Source: Bacillota bacterium (GTDB taxonomy: Bacteria; Bacillota; Limnochordia; DTU087). From it: DNA of 64,000 nucleotides. Shown here one piece after another: positions 27,429-37,515 of the stretch (position 1 is its first letter; each line of letters opens with the position of its first letter). The stretch is from the NCBI GenBank assembly GCA_012798695.1, contig JAAZMR010000074.1, positions 1-64,000 on the forward strand, given 5' to 3'. Under the pieces are notes generated by a model that saw only the letters and a program-made list of their open reading frames with translations, was not told the origin of the DNA and made no database searches. The position numbers were made by a program, and so were the translations under genes.

Positions 27429-28806
27429 TTGATATCACCCACTCTTTCCGCTGATTTAGGAGATCCACCCCTACTTCCCGGATATTCCCCGCCCCCATTA
27501 CCAGTACTACATCTCCTCGGCATACCGAATGCACGAGAAAACTCGGCACATCTCGTTGGTCAGGTATATACGTGACGTTAGAATACCCCGCGTCATATAC
27601 TGCCTGAGCCAGCACTGCCCCGGAGATGCCTGGGATGGGTTTTTCTCCAGCTGAATAGATGTCGGTGAGGATCAGTTGATGGGCATCGAAGAAACAAGAG
27701 GCAAAATCCTGCAGTAATCGGTTCACTCGAGTATACCGGTGAGGTTGAAAAACAGTTACTATTCGCCTATTCAAATGCCGCGCTGCGGCCAATGTCGCCT
27801 TAATTTCAGTAGGATGGTGAGCGTAATCATCAATTACGAGCACACCTTCGCATTCGCCAACTATTTCAAACCGCCGGGCAACGCCTCGAAATTCGCCCAG
27901 TATAGCTATGGCATCATCTACAGGCAAGTTCAATTCATCTGCTACAGCCAGCACAGCCAAGGCGTTGGAAACATTATGCCTGCCCGGAACCTGTAAGTGC
28001 AGGCGGCCCATTTTTTCTTTGTCTCGCCAGATTGTACTCTGGGAACCAAAAGGAAAGAACTGAATATCCGTAGCTCGCCAACGGCCTCCATTCTGTAATC
28101 CGTAGTCTACATGACGACAGGCAATCTGAGCAGCTAGCTTGGCTAAGCCCTGATCATCAGCACATGTCACCACTGTTCCATTAGGCGGTATCTGCTGCAT
28201 AAAATCCAGGAACGCCGCGCTGATAGCCCCTAGATCACCATAATGGTCCAAATGGTCAGCATCAACATTGGTGATTACGGCGATCCGAGCCGGTAGTGCT
28301 AGAAAAGAACCATCGCTTTCATCCGCCTCCACTACCAAGTGCGGCCCCTGGCCTAATTTGCCGTTGCCCCCAATATCCAAGACCTCTCCACCCACCACTA
28401 CACTGGGTTCACACCCCAGTTTCTCCAGCACCAGAGATATCATGGAGGTAGTCGTTGTCTTGCCATGAGTGCCCGCGACGGCAATGCCATATTTCCCCAG
28501 CATCAGTCGGCCCAGCATCTGGGCCCGAGTCACTACCGGGATCCCATTATCACGGGCAAAAACTACCTCACAATTGCCCGTAGGAACCGCAGCTGAGACT
28601 ACTACCAGTTCAGCGCCTGCAGCATTTTCTGCCCTATGACCTATATGTACAGCAACTCCGGCTGCTGCCAAGGACTCTGTCTTCTCTGAGGCGACCAAAT
28701 CAGAGCCAGATACCTGCCATCCCATTTCTACCAGGATCCTGGCTATGCCACTCATTCCAATACCGCCAATTCCTACGAAATGAACACGCAAAGGCCCCTG
28801 CTCCAT
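27373..28806 (-). CDS. murC: UDP-N-acetylmuramate-L-alanine ligase, dcw-cluster copy (paralogue 2)
   Basis: Standard MurC, adding L-alanine to UDP-MurNAc. Motifs: HFVGIGGIGMSGIA, AGTHGKTTTTSM, EADESDGSF, VDADHLDHYGD, DDYAHHPTEIK and FQPHRYTR. The C-terminus runs about 24 residues past the usual end into the murA overlap. ATG at 28806 is preferred, with a GTG four codons upstream as the alternative. It differs clearly from the copy at 7095-8537, so the two are old paralogues rather than a recent duplication. The 163-base gap 28807-28969 to murG shows no clear feature. Confidence 0.96.
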   Translation of the reverse strand: MEQGPLRVHFVGIGGIGMSGIARILVEMGWQVSGSDLVASEKTESLAAAGVAVHIGHRAENAAGAELVVVSAAVPTGNCEVVFARDNGIPVVTRAQMLGRLMLGKYGIAVAGTHGKTTTTSMISLVLEKLGCEPSVVVGGEVLDIGGNGKLGQGPHLVVEADESDGSFLALPARIAVITNVDADHLDHYGDLGAISAAFLDFMQQIPPNGTVVTCADDQGLAKLAAQIACRHVDYGLQNGGRWRATDIQFFPFGSQSTIWRDKEKMGRLHLQVPGRHNVSNALAVLAVADELNLPVDDAIAILGEFRGVARRFEIVGECEGVLVIDDYAHHPTEIKATLAAARHLNRRIVTVFQPHRYTRVNRLLQDFASCFFDAHQLILTDIYSAGEKPIPGISGAVLAQAVYDAGYSNVTYIPDQRDVPSFLVHSVCRGDVVLVMGAGNIREVGVDLLNQRKEWVISSAKNTHRWPQAAARPYSH

Positions 28807-28969
28807 GTGTATCCCCACGCTCTTTGCCCTCCCTACTCTTTTTAGACTATCAGGGCAAGGATACTACATAGTATGCAGAGGCCAAAGAATGTGCGCCCCT
28901 AGTCAGGTGCCATGTTCCTGGTCCTCAAATTCATCAATCTTGATTCACGGTAAGGCGTCACGAGTGTAA

Positions 28970-30109
28970 CTAGCACCACCCGGCGAGTTCTGCAATCCGA
29001 TCGACGATTACGTGGGTAGCATTGACTTTTCCTAACTTCTGGCTATTTGCAGCCATTCTGCTGAGTAGGTTTCTATTTTGCAGGAGCTGAAAAATGAGAT
29101 CACCCAAGCTCTCCCCGGTGACTGCTTCATCTAGCAAGACTCTGGCAGCACCTGCTTCTTCCAACACTCTGGCATTCTTCTCCTGATGGTTTTCAGCAGC
29201 ATAGGGAAAGGGAATGAGAATTGCCGGTAAGCCCCTCGCCGTAATCTCGGCTATAGAAAGAGCACCGGCTCTGCCTACTACCAGGTCCGCTGCTGCTAGA
29301 GCCGCCGGCATATCATGTATGTAGGGAACTATCCTAATGCATCCATCTTGGACTATCTCTGGCAGACCACTTGCTGTTTGGTCCAAGCCCTTACCTAATG
29401 CTTGCCGGGCAATCTCATCATAGCTTCTCTTTCCCGTCTGATGAATCACTTGAAGTCCATCCTCGGCATTCAGCCTAGGTGCCAATTCCCGCATGGCTCT
29501 GTTGATACTCAAACCTCCTTGGCTGCCGCCAAACACAACGACTGTTCTGTAGTCAGGGTGTAACTGCAAGCGCTGCACAGCATCTGCTCTGTTCATAGCC
29601 GTAATCTCACTGCGAATAGGATTGCCGGTGACCATCACTCGCCCATCTCTGGGAAAATATCGAGCTGCTTCCGGATAACCCAGTGCAATACTCTGGACAA
29701 AGCGACTCAAGATCCGGTTAGTAATCCCCGGCAAAGCGTTTTGCTCCTGAATGAGAGTCGGGACCCTACGCAATGCGGCAGCTAAAAGTACCGGCCCAGC
29801 CACATAGCCTCCGGTACCCACCACAATATCCGGCCGTAACCTCTTGATGAGCCTAGATGATTGCCGTAGGCCTCTCCAAGCAACCAAACCCGTCCTCAAC
29901 AGATCCAAAGATATGGCTCTGCGGAAATACTGTACTGAGACCATCTCTAGGGGATATCCGGCCCTCGGTATGATGTCTTTTTCTAACCCGTGCCCGGTCC
30001 CGACAAAAACGATCTCGGCACCGGGGTAACGGGCCTTAATCTCATTGGCGATGGTTAAGCCAGGATATATATGCCCACCGGTACCCCCAGCAGCAATCAA
30101 CGCACGCAT
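28970..30109 (-). CDS. murG: UDP-N-acetylglucosamine-N-acetylmuramyl-(pentapeptide) pyrophosphoryl-undecaprenol GlcNAc transferase
   Basis: GT-B glycosyltransferase at the inner face of the membrane that turns lipid I into lipid II. The first glycine-rich loop AAGGTGGHIYPGL, the second motif GTGGYVAGPVLLAA, the third VVFGGSQGG and the donor-site region LVVGRAGALSIAEI and PYAAENHQEKNA are present. ATG at 30109 gives the usual start MRALIAAGGTGGH; a further ATG lies 18 bases upstream. It lies 25 bases after ftsW. Confidence 0.97.
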   Translation of the reverse strand: MRALIAAGGTGGHIYPGLTIANEIKARYPGAEIVFVGTGHGLEKDIIPRAGYPLEMVSVQYFRRAISLDLLRTGLVAWRGLRQSSRLIKRLRPDIVVGTGGYVAGPVLLAAALRRVPTLIQEQNALPGITNRILSRFVQSIALGYPEAARYFPRDGRVMVTGNPIRSEITAMNRADAVQRLQLHPDYRTVVVFGGSQGGLSINRAMRELAPRLNAEDGLQVIHQTGKRSYDEIARQALGKGLDQTASGLPEIVQDGCIRIVPYIHDMPAALAAADLVVGRAGALSIAEITARGLPAILIPFPYAAENHQEKNARVLEEAGAARVLLDEAVTGESLGDLIFQLLQNRNLLSRMAANSQKLGKVNATHVIVDRIAELAGWC

Positions 30110-30134
30110 GTTCTCTCTCACTCCCATAAAGCTG

Positions 30135-31229
30135 CTAGCGAGTTTGCTTCGAAATATTCAGCAAAATGCCCACACCAGCCAGAGTCACCACCATTGAAGA
30201 ACTGCCAAAGCTAATAAGAGGTAGCGTCACACCGGTTACCGGCAATATGCCGCTAACTACACCGATGTTCAATATAGCTTGCAAGATGATCATTGAGGTA
30301 ATCCCCACAGCTAGAAAACATCCAAACAGATCAGGGGAACGCAAGGCGATCCGAAAACCTCGCCACGCCAGAACGAAAAACAGCACCAAAGTGACGATAC
30401 TGCCCAGAAAGCCGAGCTCCTCACCGAGAATCGCGAAAATGAAGTCCGTATGCTGCTCAGGTAAGTAGAAAAACTTCTGACGGCTGCTGCCCAAACCTAG
30501 ACCAAAGAGTCCTCCGGAACCGATGGCTAGAAGTGATTGGATGATATTCCAACCCGTATTCATGGGATCCGCCCAAGGATCAAGAAAGGAAAGAATCCTT
30601 TCCATCCGATATGGCTCTAACCAAATCATTGCCCCAAAGAGTGGCAGAGACATGATGCCCACCAAAACCAGATGACCGAGCCGGGCTCCGCAGGCAAACA
30701 GCATGATCACCGCTGTTCCAGCCATTGATATTGCAGTACCGAAGTCAGGTTCCAGTATGATCAGTCCAAAAAAAACAGCCGCTACTAACAAGGGTGTGGC
30801 CACACCCTTCCAGAAATTCTTCATCTCGTGGGGACGTGATGCCGCATAGGCTGCGACGAAATTGACCAAAGCGAGTTTGGCTAGTTCGGAAGGTTGCAGA
30901 TTGATCACTCTAAGATTGATCCAGCGTCGAGAGCCGGAGATATCAGTCCCAATTACCAGAACGGCTATGAGCAGTATATAGGCTACAACCACCGCCAAAA
31001 TGGCGAACCGCTGATATATATGGTAATCTATCTGCATGATCACCAGCATGGCTATCATTCCGACAGCGACACCGATCAGCTGGCGCTTAAGATAGAAGAA
31101 TGCGTCTCCGGTTTCAGCCATGGCTAGAACCGAGCTGGAACTAAATACCATCACCAGCCCCAGACTCACCAACAGTAAAGCCGCGGCGAACAAGATCAAA
31201 TCAGGCATGCGGTCAGTCTCCCGGGACAT
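30135..31229 (-). CDS. ftsW: Lipid II polymerase FtsW (SEDS family)
   Basis: Multi-pass SEDS peptidoglycan glycosyltransferase of the divisome, with about ten membrane helices. Conserved sites include the region NLQPSELAKLALVNF, ILEPDFGTA and GLGLGSSRQKFFYLPEQHTDFIFAILGEE, and the end LPLISFGSSSMV. ATG at 31229 (MSRETDRM) follows GGAGGGAG and leaves 20 bases to mraY. A start further upstream would overlap mraY by almost 100 bases. The place between mraY and ftsW, where murD usually lies, is empty. Confidence 0.96.
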   Translation of the reverse strand: MSRETDRMPDLILFAAALLLVSLGLVMVFSSSSVLAMAETGDAFFYLKRQLIGVAVGMIAMLVIMQIDYHIYQRFAILAVVVAYILLIAVLVIGTDISGSRRWINLRVINLQPSELAKLALVNFVAAYAASRPHEMKNFWKGVATPLLVAAVFFGLIILEPDFGTAISMAGTAVIMLFACGARLGHLVLVGIMSLPLFGAMIWLEPYRMERILSFLDPWADPMNTGWNIIQSLLAIGSGGLFGLGLGSSRQKFFYLPEQHTDFIFAILGEELGFLGSIVTLVLFFVLAWRGFRIALRSPDLFGCFLAVGITSMIILQAILNIGVVSGILPVTGVTLPLISFGSSSMVVTLAGVGILLNISKQTR

Positions 31230-31249
31230 CGTTCTCTCCCTCCCTACTC

Positions 31250-32227
31250 TCAAAACCCTAGTGCCGCAGGCAAACCGGCCAATCCCAACACGGCAAACAC
31301 GAAGGCCATGATCCAAAAGCGAAACACCACTTTGGTCTCCGGCCATCCCTTCAACTCAAAATGATGATGCAGTGGAGCCATGCGGAATATGCGACGGCCA
31401 CCGGTTAAGCGAAAATACAACACTTGCAGGATCACAGATAGGGTTTCCAATACAAACACTCCACCGATAATTACTAGAAAGAGCTCTGTACGAGTCAAAA
31501 CCGCCAAGGCCCCAAGGGCCGCCCCCAAACCCAGTGATCCGGTATCTCCCATGATTACTTGCGCAGGATGGGCATTAAACCACGTGAAACCCAAACAAGC
31601 TCCGGCAATGGCAGCTGCAAAGGCAGCTAGCTCCCATTCGCCTAGACTAATACACAGCAATATATAGGCAACGGCGGCCACTGCTGTAGTACCTGCCGCT
31701 AGGCCATCAAGGCCATCGGTAAAGTTGACCGCGTTTGCGCTTCCTACCATAGCAGCTGTGGCTGTGAGCACAAACAGCCAAGGAGGCAGGATCATTGCCT
31801 GATGACTAAACGGTATGAGGATGACTGGGCCAAGCTCCGGGGATGCCAGGGCATATAGACTGATGACCAAACCCAGTACTATCTGACCCAATAGTTTATA
31901 TCGAGCCCGCAAGCCCAATGACCTTTTGGCTACAACGATAATGAAATCATCTACCAGGCCAATCAGTGAAAAACCAAGTGTAGCCAAAAGACAATAGAGT
32001 ACCGCCACATGCCCCTTGCTCAAGAGCAGTGTGCTGATAGCAGTTGCAGCCACAATCAAAATGCCGCCCATAGTCGGTATGCCCGCTTTTTTGAGGTGAG
32101 ACTTAGGACCATCCACTCTGATGCTCTGGCCGAACTTTAATCGACGCAGAAATTCGATCAGTGGCGGCCCGCTCACCAATGCTATGAGAAAGGCTAAGAG
32201 TGCCGCATAAAGAACCGGAGTGATCAT
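31250..32227 (-). CDS. mraY: Phospho-N-acetylmuramoyl-pentapeptide-transferase
   Basis: Integral membrane enzyme that joins UDP-MurNAc-pentapeptide to undecaprenyl phosphate to form lipid I. Ten membrane helices and the family motifs are present: KKAGIPTMGG near residue 47, DDFIIV (metal-binding aspartates), NAVNFTDGLDGLAAG, GDTGSLGLGAALG and the histidine loop RMAPLHHHFELKGWPE near the end. The 325-residue length is normal. It lies 18 bases after murF. Confidence 0.97.
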   Translation of the reverse strand: MITPVLYAALLAFLIALVSGPPLIEFLRRLKFGQSIRVDGPKSHLKKAGIPTMGGILIVAATAISTLLLSKGHVAVLYCLLATLGFSLIGLVDDFIIVVAKRSLGLRARYKLLGQIVLGLVISLYALASPELGPVILIPFSHQAMILPPWLFVLTATAAMVGSANAVNFTDGLDGLAAGTTAVAAVAYILLCISLGEWELAAFAAAIAGACLGFTWFNAHPAQVIMGDTGSLGLGAALGALAVLTRTELFLVIIGGVFVLETLSVILQVLYFRLTGGRRIFRMAPLHHHFELKGWPETKVVFRFWIMAFVFAVLGLAGLPAALGF

Positions 32228-32245
32228 GCCTTCCTCTCCTTCCCA

Positions 32246-33712
32246 TTATCGCTTTGAGCCAGCGCAAAGTGCCTGAACCACATTCTCAAGGGCAATTCCA
32301 CGAGACCCTTTGACCAGAACAACATCCCCGGGCCTGGCGACCTGAAGTGCTGTTTCTTGAGCATCTTCGTGGGTTGCACATTCTACTATTTTTTCGTCCG
32401 GCATACCCGCCTCCCTGGCCCCCTCGCCGAACCCTCTGGCCGCGGTCCCCACAGCAATCAAACAAGCTGGCTCTACGTCAGCTGCCTGGCGACCGATATC
32501 TTTGTGGGCCGCCTCTGATATGTGCCCCAGCTCCAGCATATCTCCCAGCACCAAAACCAGGGGACGTCCGGCAGCAATCTCATGGGCGGTAGCCAGTGCA
32601 CTCGCCATGGAAGTTGGGTTCGCGTTATAGGCATCATTGATCACAACACCGCCACCTGCCCAGGGAATGAGTTCCATGCGCATACTGGAGAGAGAGAGTT
32701 CGGCAAGCCCTGCCTGTACGTCTACGAAATCGGCTCCCACAGCCAAAGCCGCAGCTGCCGCCCCTAAAGCGTTGCTAACCTGGTACTCACCCGGAACCGG
32801 CAGCTCTATCTCGATAGATTTACCGTCATAACACAGCTGGAAAGAGACCCCCTTGGCTCCATGAGTAACCACCTGACTTGCGGTGACATATTCTACATCT
32901 GTCATTTCTCGCTGCTCGGCAAGATCTGTCTGCCACCCATAGTATATAATCCGCTTATCTGAAGCAATGGCGGCCATATCCTTGACCAGTGCGTCATCGG
33001 CATTGAGCACTACAACACTGCCCGGTGCCATAGTCGCCACTAACTCCTGCTTAGCGCGTTGAATCGCTCTCTGCGAACCCAGTAGTTCGAGATGAACAGT
33101 ACCCACATTGGTGACTACACCGACATTAGGTTGAGCAATCTGTGTGAGTGCTCGAATTTGCCCCAAACCCCGCATTCCCATTTCCACCACCACTGTCTTG
33201 TGCCAAGTTTCCAGTTGCAGCAAGGTCAAGGGCAATCCAATCTCATTATTATAGTTCTCCTGAGTTTTCAGTACCGGTCCTAGCTGTCGGACTATGCTTG
33301 CAGTCATATCCTTGGTTGTCGTCTTGCCAGTGCTTCCCGTCACTGCGATCACCGGTCGATCACATAAGCTTCGATAAGCCCTAGCGATCCTTTGCAGAGC
33401 CAACAATGTGTCCGATACTGCAATAATGCCAGGAGATGGTCGCTGGAAGCTGGCCCCATCTAGCCCATCTAGTATCATGGATAACTCATTTACCCGGCTT
33501 TCTTCAATGAGAACTGCAACAGCTCCCCGATCAAGAGCCTCCTTCAGAAAATCATGTCCATCAAACCGCTCACCCCGCAGTGGCACGAACAAATCCCCTG
33601 GTCGCAGGGTGCGGCTATCGATAGAGACTCCCGTGATCCTTGTTGAGATAGGGCCCTCTATGTATTGGCCACACGTCCACTTGATCAGCTGTGCTATCGG
33701 TATAGGCTTCAT
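32246..33712 (-). CDS. murF: UDP-N-acetylmuramoyl-tripeptide-D-alanyl-D-alanine ligase
   Basis: Cytosolic ligase that adds the D-Ala-D-Ala dipeptide. Visible motifs: TGVSIDSRTLRPGDLFVPL, ATP loop VTGSTGKTTTKDM, the glutamate motif VVEMGMRGLGQI, NVGTVHLELLGS, NDAYNANPTSM and LVLGDMLELG. Its ATG overlaps the murE stop by four bases (ATGA). The 488-residue length is slightly above average. Confidence 0.97.
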   Translation of the reverse strand: MKPIPIAQLIKWTCGQYIEGPISTRITGVSIDSRTLRPGDLFVPLRGERFDGHDFLKEALDRGAVAVLIEESRVNELSMILDGLDGASFQRPSPGIIAVSDTLLALQRIARAYRSLCDRPVIAVTGSTGKTTTKDMTASIVRQLGPVLKTQENYNNEIGLPLTLLQLETWHKTVVVEMGMRGLGQIRALTQIAQPNVGVVTNVGTVHLELLGSQRAIQRAKQELVATMAPGSVVVLNADDALVKDMAAIASDKRIIYYGWQTDLAEQREMTDVEYVTASQVVTHGAKGVSFQLCYDGKSIEIELPVPGEYQVSNALGAAAAALAVGADFVDVQAGLAELSLSSMRMELIPWAGGGVVINDAYNANPTSMASALATAHEIAAGRPLVLVLGDMLELGHISEAAHKDIGRQAADVEPACLIAVGTAARGFGEGAREAGMPDEKIVECATHEDAQETALQVARPGDVVLVKGSRGIALENVVQALCAGSKR

Positions 33713-35202
33713 CTTGACTCCAGGCGCTCTTCCAGGGCCCTGGCTGCCTCCTCTCGGTCATCGAAGGGAATGGTTGCATCTTTAAGGATCTGGCAGGATT
33801 CATGACCTTTGCCAGCAATCAATACTGTATCACCCGCTCGGGCAATCTCTACAGCACGTACGATAGCCTGGCGCCGATCAATAATCATCTCCCAAGGTTT
33901 ATCGCCAATGGTCTGTCTGACACCGGCTCCTACCGCTTCACAGATCAATTCTGGTGCTTCACTGCGGGGATTATCAGACGTAACTATGACGACATCTGCC
34001 AACCGGCCAGCTATCTGACCCATCAAGGGCCGCTTAGTCTTATCCCGATCACCACCACAGCCAAATACCACAATACTGCGTCCTTGGGTAAGGCTATTGA
34101 CTGCTTTTAGCACATTTTCCAGGCTAGCAGGGCTATGGGCATAGTCCACCAAGACGGCAAAATCCTGGCCCTGGTCTACTGGTTCTAATCGACCTGGTAC
34201 CGGCTGGGTCTCTCTTAGACCCCTGACTGCTGCGGATGGAGTAATCCCCTCGTTGAGACATGCAGCCAGAGCCGCTAGTGAGTTGTAGACATTGAAGCTG
34301 CCGGTGAGGGGCAAACCAACCAATGTCTCGCCTCCCGCATACTCCATCCGATAGGTCAGACCATCACTCCGGATATTAATATCCCGAGCCCGATAAGCGG
34401 CGCCCTGCTTGGTGCCATAGGTTACCACCGGCACCGATGTTTTTTTGCTTATGTGATCACTATGCTGATCATCAAAGTTGAGAATCGCTTTTTTCCCCTC
34501 TTTGGTCGCCCCAACGCCTAGAGCCTCAAAGAAGCTCGCCTTGGTATCAAGATAATCCTGGAAGCTGGGATGAAAATCAAGATGATCCTGGCTGAAGTTG
34601 GTAAATACCCCAACATCGAACTCACTGCCGACCGTGCGTTCCAGCTTGAGCGCGTGTGAGGAAACCTCCATTACGCCAAAACTGCATCCGCTGGCCACCA
34701 TTTGACTAAATAAAACCTGCAAGTCGATCGACTCCGGTGTAGTTCGTTCGCTTGGCAATACCATATCTCCGATCATGTTCTGAATAGTACCGATCAAACC
34801 AACCCGATGACCCGCTGCTTCTAGAATTGACTTGATCAGGTAGGTGGTGGTTGTCTTACCTTTGGTACCAGTAACACCGATTAGCCGCAGCTTACGTGAG
34901 GGGTAATCATAGAAATGTGCACCTAATAGTCCCAGAGCCTTACGCGTGTTTTCAGCGTAGATAAACGGTATGGGTAAAGAGATCGGATCACGCTTGCTCT
35001 TTTCTACCACCACACCCGCTGCTCCCCGCTCTATCGCATCATTGATGAAGGCATGGCCATCAAAACGGAAACCTTTAATACAAACAAAGAGATCTCCCGG
35101 CCGCACCCGTCGGGAATCATAGGTAATACCGTGAATTCTTACCTCGGCATCACCACGCAAATCTGCCTGTGGCAAGCAACCTGCCAGTTCTCCTATTCTC
35201 AC
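33709..35202 (-). CDS. murE: UDP-N-acetylmuramoyl-L-alanyl-D-glutamate-2,6-diaminopimelate ligase
   Basis: Adds the third stem amino acid. The motif SDNPRSEAP near residue 410 is the DNPR signature of the enzymes that use meso-diaminopimelate rather than lysine, so the wall is of the DAP type. The ATP loop GVTGTKGKTTTTYLI, VMEVSSHAL, FTNFSQDHLDFH, VDYAHSPASLENVL and the tail IAGKGHESCQ are all present. ATG at 35202. The 104-base gap to the PBP gene contains a weak hairpin (CCCATAA/TTATGGG) without a U-tract. Confidence 0.97.
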   Translation of the reverse strand: MRIGELAGCLPQADLRGDAEVRIHGITYDSRRVRPGDLFVCIKGFRFDGHAFINDAIERGAAGVVVEKSKRDPISLPIPFIYAENTRKALGLLGAHFYDYPSRKLRLIGVTGTKGKTTTTYLIKSILEAAGHRVGLIGTIQNMIGDMVLPSERTTPESIDLQVLFSQMVASGCSFGVMEVSSHALKLERTVGSEFDVGVFTNFSQDHLDFHPSFQDYLDTKASFFEALGVGATKEGKKAILNFDDQHSDHISKKTSVPVVTYGTKQGAAYRARDINIRSDGLTYRMEYAGGETLVGLPLTGSFNVYNSLAALAACLNEGITPSAAVRGLRETQPVPGRLEPVDQGQDFAVLVDYAHSPASLENVLKAVNSLTQGRSIVVFGCGGDRDKTKRPLMGQIAGRLADVVIVTSDNPRSEAPELICEAVGAGVRQTIGDKPWEMIIDRRQAIVRAVEIARAGDTVLIAGKGHESCQILKDATIPFDDREEAARALEERLESR

Positions 35203-35306
35203 TACCGATCATCCCCTGGACTAGTATCAGATTTCTGCCGTAACATGTATTTTATCCCATAACGACGCTTTTTATGGGCACTATCTTCCAGCAGGTCTAT
35301 TCTTAC

Positions 35307-37430
35307 TCAGTTGGAACCTGGTGACTCAAAAAAGACTTTCACGATAAACTCCGCGGGCACTGTGGTTCCCGGTGCCGGATCCTGCTTAACAGAAACACCT
35401 GAGCCATACACCTGTAGTCTCAAACCGACCTGAGCCAGTTTCGCGGCCACCTCTCGCATGCTCAAACCAACAACTTTGGGAACAGTGACCCGTTCATCTC
35501 CCGCATCATATACAACTTCATCATGAGCCAGCAATTGGACGATCGTCCCCCAAGGGACTTTTGTCCCTGGGGCCGGGACCTGATCAAACACGATCTCGCC
35601 TTCACCATGCAGCTGATACTTCAAGCCGGCCTGACGGAGTATGTTCTCTGCTTCTCGCTGAGGGAAATTGATCACATTAGGCACACTGATTTCATCCTGC
35701 TGTAAGATATTGCCGTGCAGCTTAGGCGCGGGTTCCTGTCGCCGAGGCACACCTAATCTTTCCAGGCCATCCTCTACTACCGCCTGGAATACGGGCGCAG
35801 CAATGACTCCCCCATACATCTGACCTTTGGGATGATATAATACCACAAGTGCTGCGATACGAGGATCATCGGCTGGTGCGAACCCCACAAACGAGGAGAC
35901 CCGCTTTTCGGTATAACGTCCACCTTCCGCCACCTGCGCAGTCCCGGTTTTCCCTGCTACCCGATAACCGGGGATATCTGCCCTGCTCCCCGACCCGTTC
36001 ACCACTACCGACCGCAGGATCTGGGTGAATTCGGCAGCAGTCTCCTCTTTGAGCACTCTCGTGGCAGTGATCGGATACTGCTCAATCAATCTGCCATTAC
36101 CATCCCGGATCTCACTCATGAAATGTGGGACCACCTTCATACCACCATTAGCGATGGTAGCCATGGCACTCAGCAGCTGTAGAGGTGTGACGCCAATGCC
36201 TTGACCAAAACCCACATTGGCCCAACGGGCGACTTCACCCCACTGTATCTTTCCTGGTACGGGCACTATCCCCTTTGCTTCTCCGGGAAAGTCTATCCCC
36301 GTCTGATCACCGAAACCATAGAGGTTAATGTACTTGTAGAAGCGTTCGCCCCCCAACCGTTCGGCTCCTATTTGAGCAAAAACCGGATTGCACGAGTTTT
36401 CTACAGCCTCTATGAAGGTCTGCGAACCATGTCCCCCTGCCCGCCAACAGCGAACAGTGACTCCTCCGATCTTGATATGCCCTGGATCATAGAATCGTGT
36501 CATAGGGGCTACTACCCCCTCGTCTAGGGCAGCACTGGCCGTCACTATCTTGAAAGTCGAACCAGGTTCATACTGATCAACGATAGCAACATTCCTCCGG
36601 TTTTGAACAGGGTAAGCTCCATATTCATTGGGGTCATAAGAAGGATAGACAGCAAGTGCCAAGATACCACCAGTTTTCGGATCCATGGCAATGAAGACAC
36701 CTTGATCAGAGCCGGTTTCCTGAACAGCCTGGGCCAGCTCTCTTTCTGCTGCATATTGGATCACATGATCCAGAGTAAGTACCAGATTGGCACCATCTAC
36801 AGGGGGCACAAACCGTCTAATCCCGTCCGGAATCTGGCGTCCGGCAGCATCCTTTTCCATTACTACCCGCCCTGGCGTCCCACGCAGATATTCATCATAG
36901 AAGAATTCTAGACCTTCTAATCCTTGGTTGTCGATGCCGGCTATTCCCAGGACTTGGGCGGCCAGCTCGCCGTGAGGGTAGTACCTTTGGGGCCGCTCCA
37001 CCAGACCTATCCCAGGCAGGTCCGCTTTTCTAATCGCCCGGGCGGTCTCAGTATCCAGCTTCCGCGCCAACCACACAGTTGCTTGCTTCTTTGTCAGTCT
37101 CTCCTCCAAAGCAGCTGTATCTGTGTTAAGCAGAGAAGCTAAAGCTTGAGCGGTTTGAACCGGGTTTTCCACTTCAGCCGGAACTGCATATACAGCATCG
37201 GAACTCACACTCACAGCTAGCTTCTGCAAGTTACGATCATAAATAACACCCCGTTTAGCATCTACTGGGACAGGGCGCATTCTTTGATGCAGAGCTTTCT
37301 CTTGATACCAATGATTTTGCACGACCTGCAGATAGGCCAAGCGGAAGAAGAGTACCGCAATACCGATCATGACACCTAGGAATACCACCGCGATCCGTTT
37401 CCGGACTTGCATTGCCGTTAACCTGACCAC
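35307..37430 (-). CDS. Class B penicillin-binding protein with two PASTA domains (FtsI/SpoVD-type transpeptidase)
   Basis: A membrane-anchored D,D-transpeptidase. Order: N-terminal membrane helix (VRKRIAVVFLGVMIGIAVLF), dimerization domain, transpeptidase domain with EPGSTFKIV (catalytic serine, about residue 290), ENSCNPVF (SxN) and GKTGTAQVAEGG (KTG). Two C-terminal PASTA repeats follow (VPNVINFPQREAENIL; VPKVVGLSMREVAAKL). It is the only class B PBP in the cluster; Bacillus has both pbpB and spoVD here. GTG at 37430 lies seven bases after GGGAGG; an ATG at 37451 precedes that site and is less likely. A terminator-like hairpin sits between ftsL and this gene. Confidence 0.93.
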   Translation of the reverse strand: MVRLTAMQVRKRIAVVFLGVMIGIAVLFFRLAYLQVVQNHWYQEKALHQRMRPVPVDAKRGVIYDRNLQKLAVSVSSDAVYAVPAEVENPVQTAQALASLLNTDTAALEERLTKKQATVWLARKLDTETARAIRKADLPGIGLVERPQRYYPHGELAAQVLGIAGIDNQGLEGLEFFYDEYLRGTPGRVVMEKDAAGRQIPDGIRRFVPPVDGANLVLTLDHVIQYAAERELAQAVQETGSDQGVFIAMDPKTGGILALAVYPSYDPNEYGAYPVQNRRNVAIVDQYEPGSTFKIVTASAALDEGVVAPMTRFYDPGHIKIGGVTVRCWRAGGHGSQTFIEAVENSCNPVFAQIGAERLGGERFYKYINLYGFGDQTGIDFPGEAKGIVPVPGKIQWGEVARWANVGFGQGIGVTPLQLLSAMATIANGGMKVVPHFMSEIRDGNGRLIEQYPITATRVLKEETAAEFTQILRSVVVNGSGSRADIPGYRVAGKTGTAQVAEGGRYTEKRVSSFVGFAPADDPRIAALVVLYHPKGQMYGGVIAAPVFQAVVEDGLERLGVPRRQEPAPKLHGNILQQDEISVPNVINFPQREAENILRQAGLKYQLHGEGEIVFDQVPAPGTKVPWGTIVQLLAHDEVVYDAGDERVTVPKVVGLSMREVAAKLAQVGLRLQVYGSGVSVKQDPAPGTTVPAEFIVKVFFESPGSN

Positions 37431-37453
37431 CGGTTTACCTCCCGACACCATTC

Positions 37454-37492
37454 AAAAAATCAAGCCACCAGACCTCCGGCCGGAGGGGTGGC
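37454..37492 (-). terminator. Terminator-like hairpin between ftsL and the PBP gene
   Basis: On minus: outer arms GCCACC and GGTGGC enclose the 14-base palindrome CCTCCGGCCGGAGG (37464-37492), followed by TTGATTTTTT. The hairpin is strong and GC-rich with a fair U-tract, and lies inside an otherwise tight operon, just before the PBP Shine-Dalgarno. It may be an attenuator that lowers PBP expression compared with rsmH-ftsL. Confidence 0.7.
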
Positions 37493-37515
37493 CCCAGTCC
37501 ATGATAGCAGATTAT

